From Ashinkailepas kermadecensis (Eukaryota > Arthropoda > Thecostraca > Neolepadidae): a stretch of DNA of 64,000 nucleotides. The translations under genes and the position numbers were made by a program. The notes beneath the pieces were generated by a model. The model ran no database searches and was not told the DNA's origin. It saw nothing but the letters and a program-made list of their open reading frames with translations. Within the stretch, counting starts at the first letter, position 1. Each line of letters starts with the position of its first letter. The stretch lies in assembly GCA_034440615.1 (NCBI GenBank), contig JAOTOM010004294.1:62001-126000 (forward strand), read 5' to 3'. This document shows, one piece after another, positions 1 through 11,329 of the stretch.

Positions 1-964
1 ATTTTCTCAAAAAGTATGAAGCCGGTTGCCATGGCAACCACACATATTGCTACTGGCACCCTCGGGTGCCAGTAAGAGCAGCAAAAAGAGAGCAGGTCCT
101 TTCGACCTGTGGCTGGAAAATAGTGACGACATGGCGCGTACTTCTGGGGTGAAAGTGAAACTCCAATGTCATTGCTTCGCCCTTAATTTCTGATGTGTCG
201 CCTACTTGCTAACTTTTTAGTTGTTGGTTATCATTATAATGTTCTCTCAGCTTTGCAACGGTGAGATGCCTTTATCGTTTGTCGCTGCACTGTACTTGCA
301 ATTTTACATAACATGTTGCAGCCTGCACCAGAAAACCTGCCGGGTAAATTGATACAGCCTGCATCAACTTAACCAACATGTATCAACATCACCCGGTACC
401 AACGTTTTGTGGGCTGGTTATGAAATTAAATAACCACAGAATTGCCTGTTTTTATTAACGTATTTACGAATACTCTTTCAAGATAATCTCATTCAATATT
501 TCTACCGGCACTTCTCACCAGACGGAAAAGACTGAACGAAGGAAAGGTGCAGCAACAGAATGAACATTTGCGCATTCCATAAGTGACATAAACCACGAGC
601 TATGGTCAATCAGGACTCAAATCAGTATTAATACTGCAAGCGTGAAATATGGACTTTTCAGATGGCGTAAGCTAATGGCACCTATAAAAACATGTTTTAT
701 TTAACCTACATTGTATAAACTTGCTCCACCGTCAGAAACAACTGACCCCTATAGCGGGGTACGTTGATGAACCGGTAGTTGCGCGATGCTTTGCTCTCTG
801 GTGGAAAGCCCAGATGATGCCACGAAAACATAATAATTGGGGAAAATACTCGAAAGTTTAGGCTTGGCGTAGGTATAGCTATCTCCTCGCCACCATTCAA
901 AGGTGATGAGTTATTGTGAGTTTTGCTAAAATTGTATTCAACTAGACCCGGTCTCCCCTATGAT
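1..964. mobile_element. TIR-bounded DNA element, copy A (left end outside window)
   Basis: This segment is a diverged direct copy of 1519-2530: both share the same succession of blocks, for example CCTTTCGACC near 100 and 1660, and CCTGACGGAAAAG-like blocks near 520 and 2080. It ends at 950-964 with CCGGTCTCCCCTAT, the exact inverse of ATAGGGGAGACCGG at the start of copy B, so these look like terminal inverted repeats. Inside are recurring words of the type GGTAAGTTGAT and their inverse (near 340-395 and 754-775). I see no transposase frame, so this is probably a non-autonomous element. The family is not recognised. Confidence 0.5.
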
Positions 965-1077
965 ACCGAAACGTCGGGCATTGTAATGGTGTTCTCATCT
1001 TAAGGTTAAAACAACTAATGCAGTTAAAGACCATACTACGATTATTATGAACTGTCTGCCATTCAACAACATCCCGT

Positions 1078-1318
<241 letters not shown>

Positions 1319-1518
1319 TACTTCGAGCAAATGTTCTTCTCATTTCCGTGACCGATTATTTGATCATACAAATAATTCCAAGCCGAAGCACAACCTTGTT
1401 GTAGCTTGTTTACCTCGCTTACTGGGAAAACGGAATATACAAAAGCACTGACATATCTTTCTTATGGACATATGTCCGTAATATATCTACTTCAGCGCAC
1501 AAATATTTCATATTTTAA

Positions 1519-2530
1519 CAATAGGGGAGACCGGAGCTATATGATACATGGGATGGTTGATTCAACAGCATTTTCTCCAAAAGTATGAATCCGGTTGGCA
1601 TGGCTACCACACATGCTGCTATTGGCACCCCCTTCTCGCGGCAAGAACAAGCTCAAGTCCTTTCGACCCGCGTCTGCAGAATGGTGACGATGTGGTACAT
1701 TTTTGGGGCGAAAGTAAAATTTCAATGTCTATGCTTCCCACTTTATTTCTAATTGTACGCCCACTTGCTATTTTTTTGGGTGTCTGTTATCATTACCATG
1801 TTCTCTTAGCTTTGCAACGGCGAAATGCTTTTATCGTTTGCCGTTACACCGTTCTCGCAGTGTTGCGTACCATGTTTCAGCCTGCACCAGAAAGCCTGCG
1901 GGGTAAGTTGATACAGCCTGCATCAACTTAATCAACCTCTATCAACATCAGCCTGTTTCAAACGTTTTGTGGACTAATAATGGAATAAAATAACCACAGA
2001 ATTGCCGATTTGCATTAAGGTGTTTGCTAAAACTGTTTCAAGATGGTCTTATTCAATACTTCTTCGGGAATTTATCACCTGACGGAAAAGACTGAACGAA
2101 GGAAAAGGTGCAGCTACGAAATGAACGTTTGCGCATTCCATAAATGGCATAAACCATGAACTATTGTAAGCCAGGACCTAAAGCAGTATTTTTACTGTAA
2201 AGATGAAAGAAAGACTTTTAAACTGGAGTAAAGTAATGTCACCTAGATATAATATATTTTATTAACTTCCATTTCATCAACTTACCCCACCGTCAGTAAC
2301 AACTAACCCCTGTCGCGAGGTAAGTTGATGAACGGTAACTGCGTGATGTTTTGCTTTCTGATGGAAAGCCCAGAGGATGCCACATTTTTTTTTGTATTGG
2401 GAATGGTACTAGAAGGTTCTGGCTTGACATAGGTGTTGCTATCTCCTCGCTGTCCTTCCAAAGTGATGAGTTATTTTTAGTTTCGCCAAAATTGCATCAA
2501 CTAGACCTGGTGTCCCTTGTCGTTTCCCAC
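1519..2530. mobile_element. TIR-bounded DNA element, copy B (complete, non-autonomous)
   Basis: This copy starts with ATAGGGGAGACCGG at about 1521 and ends near 2505-2520 with an eroded inverse (GACCTGGTGTCCCTTG), giving an element of about 1.0 kb. It is collinear with copy A. GGTAAGTTGAT and its inverse ATCAACTTACC occur at about 1898-1950, 2275-2290 and 2314-2336, and GTTGATTCAAC lies just inside the left end. These repeated internal words could be transposase-binding iterons; that is inference. No long coding frame is present. The MITE-like class is supported by structure only. Confidence 0.55.
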
Positions 2531-2735
2531 CAGAATGTCACACCTGATTTAGTGTCCATTAAAAATAGATGTTCTCTATAAGAGATGGTGATGGAAGTCC
2601 TTCCACTCACTACCTTAGATTAGTGTGAGGTGCCAATTTAGATAGTCTACATAATCTAATTTATGTTCAATAAATATACCAATTGGTTGAGGGGGAAAAG
2701 CGTATTGGAAGCTATACATTACTGAAACGAAACTA

Positions 2736-4170
2736 CAGTGGCCGCAAACATTTTTTTAACAGCAATTCCGCAAAAAAAATCTTGACATCGAAAATATGAC
2801 ACCATTTCATTCGTGATCCAAACACAATAGAAGGTGGGAGGAGCTTGAGACCACGTGAGCCGCTTGGTAACAGCGTGATTCACGTCAGCTGATGGCATGA
2901 ACCATCTAGTAAAGGTATCTTGGCATAAATCATCCTCAATACTCTCGTGGCTTTCACAGTGAGGACATTTATTCGTTCCACTACGCGCCTGGATTTATTG
3001 TGACGCAGACAATTTAGACGCGCTGTAATTGCTGTTCTACTGATCACAATACGACGCAAGAAGCTTTCTGGTGAGGAAAAGGCTCGTGCCTTGACCCTGT
3101 TAGAACAAGGAATGTCTGTTATTCGTGTGGCCGTGGATTTAAAAGTGAGCAGGCAGGCAATGTATGACCTGAAGACTGCTGCAGCGTCATTGCCTACAGG
3201 TGCTACACAAGAGAAAGGAAGGGTCTGGTAGGCAGAATATTACCAGCAAGAGGACAGATTCAATTCTGAAGCGTCAAGTGATGTATAATCCATCACTAAC
3301 TGCAGCAGCATTAAATAAGAGTAATCCCAATATACTTAATAACATCGCCATTAGGACCATCCAACAGCATTTCCAAGACGACCTAGGACATCCTAGCCAC
3401 AGCGCCGTCAATAAGCCTCTTCTGACGAAGACAATGAAGGGGAATAGGGTGAAATTCTGCAAGAAGTGCCTTCACTGAACCACTCATGACTGGAAACGAG
3501 TGATGTTTTCAGATCAAAGTACCCTCAGGCTTCTCAGGGGAGCCTCAAAAGTGGTTCCTACACTCTCGGATCATCACGCTACGACTCGCGGTATACAGTT
3601 GAGACGGTTCCACACCCAGATGGTGTCATGGTATGGGGTGCATTTAGCGGGAACGCTGGACGAGGGGGATTGTACTTCCTCCCCAAGAACTGGACGATGA
3701 AAGGAACAAACTAATTGGAATTCCTTAAAGACCACATGCTTCCGTTCTGGTCCCTGCACGATTGCAGACATTTCATGCATAACGGCGCTCCTGCTCACTC
3801 GTCGAAACTGGTCAAGAAGTGGTTGGCAGACAACATTGCTGTCCTTGAATGGCCAGGGAACTCACCAGACCTCAACCCGATCGAAAACACCTGGCATGTT
3901 CTCAAGAACAAGGTACAAGGGGTTCAACCGTCGAACATCGCCGCTCTGAAGAAAAGGTTGGCAGATATTTGGGTCCACGTGGATCGTGATTGCTTCACCA
4001 ATATTGCTGCTTCCATGCCCAAACCACTGCAAACGGTTATCCCATCTAAGGGTGTCATGACCAAGTGTTAGTAATGTTGAAAAGTTTTCAATAAAGCAAG
4101 CATTTGTCAGAATAGGTTGTTCTCCTTATTTCCCTTCTTATGATCAATGTCAATATTTGTGTGGGCCCTG
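2736..4170 (+). mobile_element. Tc1/mariner-family transposon relic
   Basis: The element is 1.4 kb, the usual size for Tc1. The left end reads TA|CAGTGGCCGCAAACAT (2734 onward). The right end near 4155-4172 reads AATATTTGTGTGGGCCCTG|TA, an imperfect inverse of the left end; both are flanked by TA, the Tc1 target dinucleotide. The transposase reading frame lies between the ends in the + direction and is broken. It is an old copy, only about 550 bp upstream of the signal-peptide exon at 4721. The ends are inferred by eye and could be off by some bases. Confidence 0.75.
3045..4071 (+). pseudogene. Tc1-type transposase, broken
   Basis: The translated pieces follow Tc1 order: an N-terminal helix-turn-helix region (from about 3050, SGEEKARALTLLEQG), a second DNA-binding part (3200-3478), then the catalytic domain with FSDQST (about 3508), FMHNGAPAHSSK (about 3772) and WPGNSPDLNPIENTW (about 3850-3895). 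The family uses a DDE triad. The first Asp (FSD) and the last Glu (PIEN) are visible, but the middle Asp expected in the QDGAP-like motif reads HNGAP here. A stop at about 3476 and frame changes near 3700 split the gene, and no good ATG is seen at the start. It should be inactive. Confidence 0.85.
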
Positions 4171-4197
4171 TATGTTGTTCACCTATTTGACGTACTC

Positions 4198-4323
4198 CGC
4201 GTAGACCCTGCATAATACTGCCAACCGCCAACTGAAACTTGCTCCCCCTCCGGGGAAAAATGGCGTTCGTCCAAAACAAGTACCACTCCTCCCTCCTTAT
4301 AAAAATACCTGGATCCGCCCCTG
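4198..4323 (-). mobile_element. DNA-transposon end with GGATCC-containing TIR
   Basis: Read on the minus strand this begins CAGGGGCGGATCCAGG followed by a G-rich ATTTTTATAAGGAGGGAGG stretch, a layout common at ends of DNA transposons in invertebrate genomes. A related end, CCTGGATCCGCCACTG, occurs at about 57380. Only one end is seen here. It sits immediately upstream of the exon at 4721 and carries the TATAAAA noted below, so it may supply promoter sequence. Confidence 0.4.
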
Positions 4324-4395
4324 TAGAGCAGCATGCTCGTCGGGGAATCAGGGACACATACCAAGCCAAGGAACGATACGTTCGTGATCTCAGTC
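4298..4395 (+). promoter_or_regulatory. Possible core promoter (TATA plus TCAGT initiator)
   Basis: TATAAAA is at 4298-4304. TCAGTC, which matches the arthropod initiator, is at 4390-4395, too far from the TATA box for one start site, so at most one of them is used. Several ATGs lie between here and 4721 (for example 4435), which argues for a shorter 5' leader or for a start nearer the coding exon. Very tentative. Confidence 0.2.
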
Positions 4396-4720
4396 ACTCT
4401 CTCAATGGTGACTTCCATTGGAAGCTGAGCTTCCATGATCCCGCAAAGAGCAACCACCCGAACCTCTCATTTGCCGCAGGACCCGGAACTAATTGCAGTT
4501 TGGTTTGCAGACTGCATGACCGCCGCAGTTCGCGCTGGAGTCAATCAGAGCGACCTCCCCCGCCCGCAGCCGAGATGGACTCGCCTCCGCCGGCTGCTCC
4601 GCATCGAAGCGACGAGCGGCAGTGTGCAGGTGCGCCTCGGTCGAGGTGGTGTTCTCGCCGGTGCGGGTGCGGAGTGGACGGTCAGACATGTGATCCATAG
4701 ACGAGAGCAAGCTGTCGGCC

Positions 4721-4829
4721 ATGCAGACTGCACGGGTCTTCAGCATGACTGTGGGGGCACCTCCGCGGACGGGTCGTCTCCTCTTCCTGTGTCTGATCCT
4801 GCTTATTCCAGCGGAATTGCTCGCTCAAG
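4721..4829 (+). CDS. Exon 1: signal peptide of a secreted or membrane protein
   Basis: The ATG at 4721 (context GGCCATGC, G at -3) is the first after an in-frame TGA at 4691. A second in-frame ATG is at 4745. The 36 encoded residues show an Arg-containing start, a hydrophobic core (LLFLCLILLI) and a likely signal-peptidase site after AELLA, so the product should enter the secretory pathway. The exon ends in phase 1 at CAAG|GTAACG; reading on into the intron soon meets a stop. The spare G joins in frame to the exon at 55078, which encodes a Cys-rich extracellular module with both ends in phase 1. The link over about 50 kb rests on phase and domain logic, not transcript data. Gene identity is unknown. 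Confidence 0.55.
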
Positions 4830-4883
4830 GTAACGTCTGCAGTTTACACATCATCATCACACTTTGATATATTTACAGTATGC

Positions 4884-5035
4884 ATGGTAGGATTAACACA
4901 CATAGTCTACGTGCATGCATGTATGAATATATGCCTGTGTGTGTCTGTGTTTCTGTGTGTGTGTGTGCGTGTGTATGTGCGTCCGTGCATTATGGATGTA
5001 TGTATGTATTTACGCGCATATATACATATATATAT
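4884..5035. repeat. GT/AT-rich simple sequence
   Basis: A degenerate GTGTGTG and TATG/CATATA tract with no other content. It lies at the start of the inferred long intron. Confidence 0.6.
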
Positions 5036-5261
5036 GCACAATATACGATGGACCTATGAGACCGACACCTGCGAATGTTGTGACAAACTTAAATCAGGGG
5101 AGAGCTAGGGCTGGATAAACTTGATAGCAAGCTGTAACTCTGCTATGCTATGTATGCACCATCCGGTGTACCCGGTAATTTAAAGTGAAGTGTGCAAGTA
5201 AGTATCCAGCAGCTTAAAGTATGGGGGTATATTTACTTCCATTGAAGAGAGTGTGAGGATG

Positions 5262-5265
<4 letters not shown>

Positions 5266-5333
<68 letters not shown>

Positions 5334-5466
5334 AAAGGATAGAGGATAGAGGATAGAGGATAGAGGATAGAGGATAGAGGATAGAAGATAGAGGATAGAG
5401 GATAGAGGATAGAGGATAGAGGATAGAGGATAGAGGATAGAGGATAGAGGATAGAGGATAGAGAGT
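5266..5466. repeat. (GA)n followed by ATAGAGG 7-bp tandem repeat
   Basis: About 30 GA dinucleotides (5268-5331) pass into about 18 copies of a 7-bp unit, AGGATAG, up to about 5462. The Ser/Leu-rich frames on the minus strand are simply these repeats translated. Confidence 0.95.
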
Positions 5467-7722
5467 GGGGTGGGTAGAGAGAGCCGGTGATGTTGATAAG
5501 GATAGGGATGAGTGAAAAGAGAAGTCGTCGAGCTCAGAGTGGATTGCACGGCAACGAAGGAGCAAAGTTCTGCGCAGATGAACTCTCTTTTTCGTTGAGT
5601 ATAGTTCCGCAGTTGTTTGACCTTGCTAGGATTACCACCAAATGCTTCTGAGCATTTTTTTGTGGTATTTTTACCAGGAATAAGATGCAATGCCGGCGTA
5701 GAATGATGTCTTTTCACTTCATCGTTCTTTGCACCAAGTTAGATTCTGCGTTTGATTGATTTCATGGGATAAGACCCCTGATAAGCTGAGGTTGTTGAGT
5801 AGGCCCCCAATTGATCGTCCGAGGTGGAACTTCGCTTTGTGAATATATCATAGTCTACGAGCCAGTACAAAAAAAATAATTCAGCCACAGCCAAATCATG
5901 TTCGTCAGTCTATGACTACGTTCAATAATCGCAATAAATATTAATATGCATGCATTAGCATGTGTGCTAGTGCACTTTCTGTTCCTAATTCAAATTCATT
6001 TTAAACTCCTGCCGGAGTTGTGAAGTTGAAAAAGTCAAATCTCTACCTGGATAACTTTATGTTGCATTTCGTTTTCTTCATATGCTATATATTTAATAGA
6101 CAAATAAACGCTGTGTTGGTATTTCGCGTTTCAGAAAATATCAGCGAAGTGTTATCCCACGCAGTTAGTTAACGTGATATTTACCAGTAAAGTGCTTTCA
6201 TTTCCGTTTCGTCTGCATACTGCAGTTAAGAATTGAAGTCAAGGGGGCCCGGCAGCCCGCCCCCTCCCCTTAACAACCAAAAATATAGTAATTCAAACAA
6301 GAAATTTTGATGTTTTCACCACGCAAAAACTTACATTTTCGTCTCTTCGCGCACCGAAAACAGTCTCTGTTTCATCATATTTTTTTCGGTTAGTCCCCTT
6401 AAGAAAGTGCTGTATCTTCCTCATGAATGAACAGCACGAAATCCCCGCACGCCACTAACAGCCTCAAGCTAATCATGTTCAGAAGTTGTCTGATTTAGTT
6501 CAGGTAACCTAAATCACTTTGGACCTCAACGTCAATCATCACCTGGCTCCTCTCAGCATCTGTTTCGACCAGTGTCATGCTCCTCTAGCACATTCTGACA
6601 CTGCTGTGATCATCTCCTGGACATCCGGGTGTCTAATCTGCTCCACGTCTGTGCCGTCATCAGTGCTGGTGCCATATATTTATGGAGGCTATGTCTCGCG
6701 ATCTCTTCTCGCGACATTCCTACCACACGCTTCACCTCTCTAGTCATCTCCGGCTTCTCCTGGCTGCCACCAATCTGGCAATCACAACAGGCACACACAT
6801 GTTCACACTTTCAGCAAAGGCGTCTGGTTCACTTCCGTGATGGATGCTTCGTACGATTGTTTGGCCAGCGACGTGAATCTAGTTGCACTTACTTCTTGGC
6901 AAATTCGTTTTTTTTGGTTGGGTTTACGGTAGGTATTTCCTCAGCTGTGGGGCATTTTATGCCATCTTATTATTACTTGCCATCCGACATTGGATACAGA
7001 CGTAAATAACAGGTAAGGAAGTCGCGTAGCAGTTTGAAGCACGGCGATTAATTGCCTGCTGCAGAGCGCATCATCACCCACTTAATCCCACATCAACTCC
7101 CATACATCGAACATCACACCACAATTACTTGGTCGATCCCATCCTCGGTAACGGGAACCCCACTGGCTGAAGATGATGGCGGTGTTTCCACTGCACCTCC
7201 TCCCAGTTGGCCCACGCTTCCTCCTCCCACGGCTCCACAGCGTTACGATAGTCGTTTCTCGTTAGGTATGAGATGTTGAAATGAGTACAGCAGGATGCCG
7301 AAATCGCCATGAAAATAATGTTAGTCCAAATATTTGCTAGGTCCATCAAACCCAGTTTTCAGACAATTGAGCACATATGATTATACCCGTTTCGCATGCT
7401 TTGAGAGGTACCTAATTTTAGGATATCGATATCAACAATAACGATCCTAATGCCTATGCTATGCACGGGTATTGTACAACGGCACATCATAGGCAACCCC
7501 TTTACCTGGAATTGCGCTACGGGATGTTCGTGTTATACGATCCCGGATCTGTTTTGGTGGGCATTGATACTTATAAATTGAATACTGCTAGAGACGAGGC
7601 ATGCAAACTTTACAAACACGCACCAAGAAGCACGATGCCGATACGTCTTTGGGAAGGATGTTGATCTAGTGTTCAGTAATTGATATATTCTACCCTATTT
7701 AACGAATAATTTATCACTGCGG
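5467..7722. other. Unassigned sequence
   Basis: No credible gene is seen. A G-rich/C-rich palindromic piece at 6241-6275 (GGGGGCCCGGCAGCCCGCC) resembles a decayed transposon end. At about 7186-7205 there is one isolated partial copy of the 57-bp unit that forms the array starting at 7723 (CACCTCCTCCCAGTTGG), 500 bp upstream of that array. The rest shows no structure that I can defend. Confidence 0.5.
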
Positions 7723-9056
7723 CTCCGCCTCCTCCCAGTTGGTCACGGTGGCTATGCTGTGAGTTTGGCTCAGAGTCCACTCCGCCTCCTCCCAGTTGGC
7801 CACGGTGGCTATGCTGTGAGTTTGGCTCATAGTCCACTCCACCTCCTTCCAGTTGGCCACTGTGGATATGCTGTGAGTTTGGCTCAGGGTCCACTACACC
7901 TCCCCCAGTTGGCCACGGTCGATATGCTGTGAGCTTGGCTCAGAATCCACTCCACCTCCTCCCAGTTGGCTACGATGGCTATGCTGTGAGTTTGGCTCAG
8001 AGTCCACTCCACCTCCTCCCAGTTGGCCACGGTGGCTATGCTGTGAGTTTGGCTCAGAGTCCACTCCACCTCCTCCCAGTTGGCTACGATGGCTATGCTG
8101 TGAGTTTGGATCAGGGTCCACTGCACCTCCTCCCAGTTGGCCACGGTGGCTATGCTGTTAGTTTGACTCAGGGTCCACTCCAGTTGGCCACGGTGGATAT
8201 GTTGTTAGTTTGGCTCAGAGTCCACTCCACCTCCTCCCAGTTGGCCACGGTGGATATGCTGTGAGTTTGGCTCAGGGTCCAGTCCACCTCCTCCCAGTTG
8301 GTCACGGTGGATATGCTGTGAGTTTGGCTCAGAGTCCACTCCACCTCCTCCCAGTTGGCTACGATGGCTATGCTGTGAGTTTGGCTCAGAGTCCACTCCA
8401 CCTCCTCCCAGTTGGCTACGATGGCTATGCTGTGAGTTTGGCTCAGAGTCCACTGCACCTCCTCCCAGTTGGCCATGGTGGCTATGCTGTGAGTTTGGCT
8501 CAGAGTCCACTCCACCTCCTCCCAGTTGGCTACGATGGCTATGCTGTGAGTTTGGCTCAGTGTCCACTGCACCTCCACCCAGTTGGCCATGGTCGCTATG
8601 CTGTGAGTTTGGCTCAGAGTCCACTCCACCTCCTCCCAGTTGGCTACGATGGCTATGCTGTGAGTTTGGCTCAGAGTCTACTGCACCTCCTCCCAGTTGG
8701 CCACGGTGGATATGCTGTGAGTTTGACTCAGGGTCCACTCCAGTTGGCCATGGTGGATATGTTGTTAGTTTCGCTCAGAGTTCACTCCACCTCCTCCCAG
8801 TTGGCCACGGTGGATATGCTGTGAGTTTGGCTCAGGGTCCAGTCCACCTCCTCCCAGTTGGCCACGGTGGATATGCTGTGAGTTTGACTCAGGGTCCACT
8901 CCAGTTGGCCATGGTGGATATGTTGTTAGTTTCGCTCAGAGTTCACTCCACCTCCTCCCAGTTGGCCACGGTGGATATGCTGTGAGTTTGGCTCAGGGTC
9001 CACTCCACCTCCTCCCAGTTGGCCACGGTGGCTACGCTGTGAGCTTGGCTCAGAGC
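7723..9056. repeat. 57-bp minisatellite, about 23 copies
   Basis: The unit is 57 bp (19 codons), containing CACCTCCTCCCAGTTGG, CACGGTGGCTATGCTGTGAG and TTTGGCTCAGAGTCCACT. Variants CACGGTGGCT, TACGATGGCT and CACGGTGGAT alternate. A shortened unit lacking the CACCTCCTCC block recurs at about 8173, 8738 and 8900 with its own neighbours, indicating a higher-order period. Because 57 is a multiple of 3, each frame repeats itself and several stay open on both strands; the resulting proteins have no known domain. I treat it as non-coding. Confidence 0.9.
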
Positions 9057-9249
9057 CTCTCCATCACCTGATCGAATGATCCGCTCCTCTCGCCGCACCC
9101 CTCCCCCTCTAGCCTCGGGCGGTCGCCAGGTGATTTGTGATGTGGTCCGTGTCGGGGCCGTTGAGAGTCACGTCAAGGTCACCGGCCGTGACGTCATAAA
9201 CAGCGCCGCCGGTCACCACCGTCCTTCAGGCCGGGAGCCTGGTCACATA

Positions 9250-9840
9250 CGCCCACCGGCAGTGGACTGTTCAGCCAACGCACACCGACTGCAACACTGG
9301 GCTGTCCTACTGAACAGACAGTGGGCCATCGTGGTCAATATACACCGTCAGAGCACCAGACTGCTCAGCCAACGCACACCGACTGCATCACTGGGCTGCC
9401 CTACTGAACAGGCAGCGGGCCATCGTAGTCAGTATACACCGTCAGAGCACCAGACTGCTCAGCCAACGCACACCGACTGCATCACTGGGCTGTCCTACTG
9501 AACAGACAGTGGGCCATCGTGGTCAATATACACCGTCAGAGCACCAGACTGCTCAGCCAACGCACACCGACTGCAACACTGGGCTGCCCTACTGAACAGG
9601 CAGCGGGCCATCGTAGTCAATATACACCGTCAGAGCACCAGACTGCTCAGCCAACGCACACCGACTGCAACACTGGGCTGCCCTATTGAACAGGCAGCGG
9701 GCCATCGTAGTCAGTATACACCGTCAGAGCACCAGACTGCTCAGCCAAAGTACACCAACTGCAACACTGGACCGTCCTACTGAAGAGGGTCTGGCAGCGG
9801 GCCATCGTGGTCAATATCCACTTTCAGAGCCTGCGCAGCG
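9250..9840. repeat. 94-bp minisatellite, about 6 copies
   Basis: CAGCCAACGCACACCGACTG recurs at 9272, 9366, 9460, 9554 and 9648, exactly 94 bp apart, with a diverged copy at about 9742. Units alternate between ACAGACAGTGGGCCATCGTGG and ACAGGCAGCGGGCCATCGTAG-type variants. No coding meaning is evident. Confidence 0.9.
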
Positions 9841-9974
9841 GACCATTAGGTCATGGTGTTGATACAATCTCCGGCACTAGGCAAATTATTGTTTAAAAAA
9901 TGCACTCAGCAGCCCGAAAGTGCGGAAAGATTGGTTATCAGACATGTTACCACCAAAACATCCCTTGTCAGCAG

Positions 9975-10075
9975 GGATGCGGAGCCGGGAACATTTTGGA
10001 CGGCTCCGGCTCCGACTCCGGCTCCGGGGAAGTATCCCGGCTCCGACTCCGACTCCGGCTCCGGCTCCGTACATC
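9975..10075. repeat. GGCTCC hexamer repeat, block 1
   Basis: Imperfect GGCTCC/GACTCC hexamers preceded by GAACATTTTGGACGGCTCC. A near-identical arrangement (AAAATGT between hexamer runs) occurs at 10605-10765, so the two blocks probably share an origin. Confidence 0.85.
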
Positions 10076-10604
10076 CCAAACGTGATCGATCCATTAAGTA
10101 AGAGCTAGGGGGATGTAAAAAAAAGTTAGCCGCGACCACTCAGGGGCGCAAACTTCAGACAATTATAAGCAACTTTCCCATATAAACCCTGTATCTATCT
10201 TTAAATAAACACCCGCCCCCGCCCAAATCACTTTTCGGTGTTCAGCGCCGCGCGGCTCATACAGAAGAGGGGAGACTCGAATCAACAACACTCCCCATCC
10301 CGTGAACGGTCCAAGGAACACCATTGTTGTAAATTGTAATGTTTGACCTCATCTCTAGTAAGGTACAACAACCCGTGGATGATGGAAACAATGAACTTAA
10401 CTAAACTAAACATGGAATATTGCATTGACTACTGAGGCTAGAATATGGTTATTGGTTATTCTACCATTATTTGATGATATTTTTACATGTTACTCGTATT
10501 TAAACATTTTGGCTTTTAAAAATGCGTTTTCATACCATACCATACCATACTAGGTATAATGTGTTCATTTCACGTTTGCTAATTTTGTTTAATTTACACC
10601 TCTT

Positions 10605-10719
10605 TCGGAGTCGGAGCCGCCCTGCTTTTGACGGCTCCGGCTCCGACTCCGGCTCCGAGTAAAATGTCCCGGCGGCTCCGGCTCCGGCTCCGGCTCCGGG
10701 CAAAATGTTCCGGCTCCGG

Positions 10720-10762
<43 letters not shown>

Positions 10763-10765
10763 TCA
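10605..10765. repeat. GGCTCC hexamer repeat, block 2
   Basis: Runs of GGCTCC broken by AGTAAAATGTCCCGG and GCAAAATGTTCCGG. The Arg/Ser- and Gly/Ser-rich frames across it are repeat translations. A short CATAC repeat lies just upstream (10532-10552). Confidence 0.85.
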
Positions 10766-11156
10766 TCGCTGCTTGTCAGAGTGCTCCCGGTCGCTGTTTC
10801 CCTATGGCTGGTCAGGCCATTTCACCGGTCCGTCACGCACGCACCATGGTGAAGTGCCAGATGAAAATGTCAAACGGAAACAAAATATCAACTGGATTCG
10901 TATTGGAAGATGGAGATAAAAATCGTAGATAGAGGCGAGCTATGGATAGAAGCTACAAACGAATGGAACTGAAATACGAAAGGATAGCATGAGGTGAAGG
11001 TAAATGATAGCGAGCAGAAGCGAATGCGAACAGAAGAGTCCACATGAATATGCGAGACAAAAGGCATTGGTGAAGTTTCTTTTGTTAATGCTTTCCAAGA
11101 ACTTCAAGATGTTCTTCTTCCGCTGCGACAACTTCTGGGAGGCACCATTATATGCG

Positions 11157-11325
11157 TCATCATTATCCTAGCGTTCGGTTGTGTCATTATCCTAGCGTTC
11201 GGCTTGGTCATTATCCTGGCATTCAGTTTAGTCATTATCCTATCGTTCGGTCATTATCCTATAGTCCGGTTCGGTCATTATCCTAGCGGTCGGTCAGTAT
11301 CGTGGCGTTCTAGCGTTCGGTTTGC
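11157..11325. repeat. About 25-bp degenerate minisatellite
   Basis: GTCATTATCCTAGCGTTCGG and variants recur about seven times with unit lengths of 19-27 bp. The array ends in a decayed unit at about 11325. Confidence 0.8.
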
Positions 11326-11329
11326 AACA

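Noticed and set aside
5214..5717. 167-residue Ser/Leu/Tyr-rich minus frame
   Set aside because: Mostly the GA and AGGATAG repeats; the non-repeat N-terminal part has no known match.
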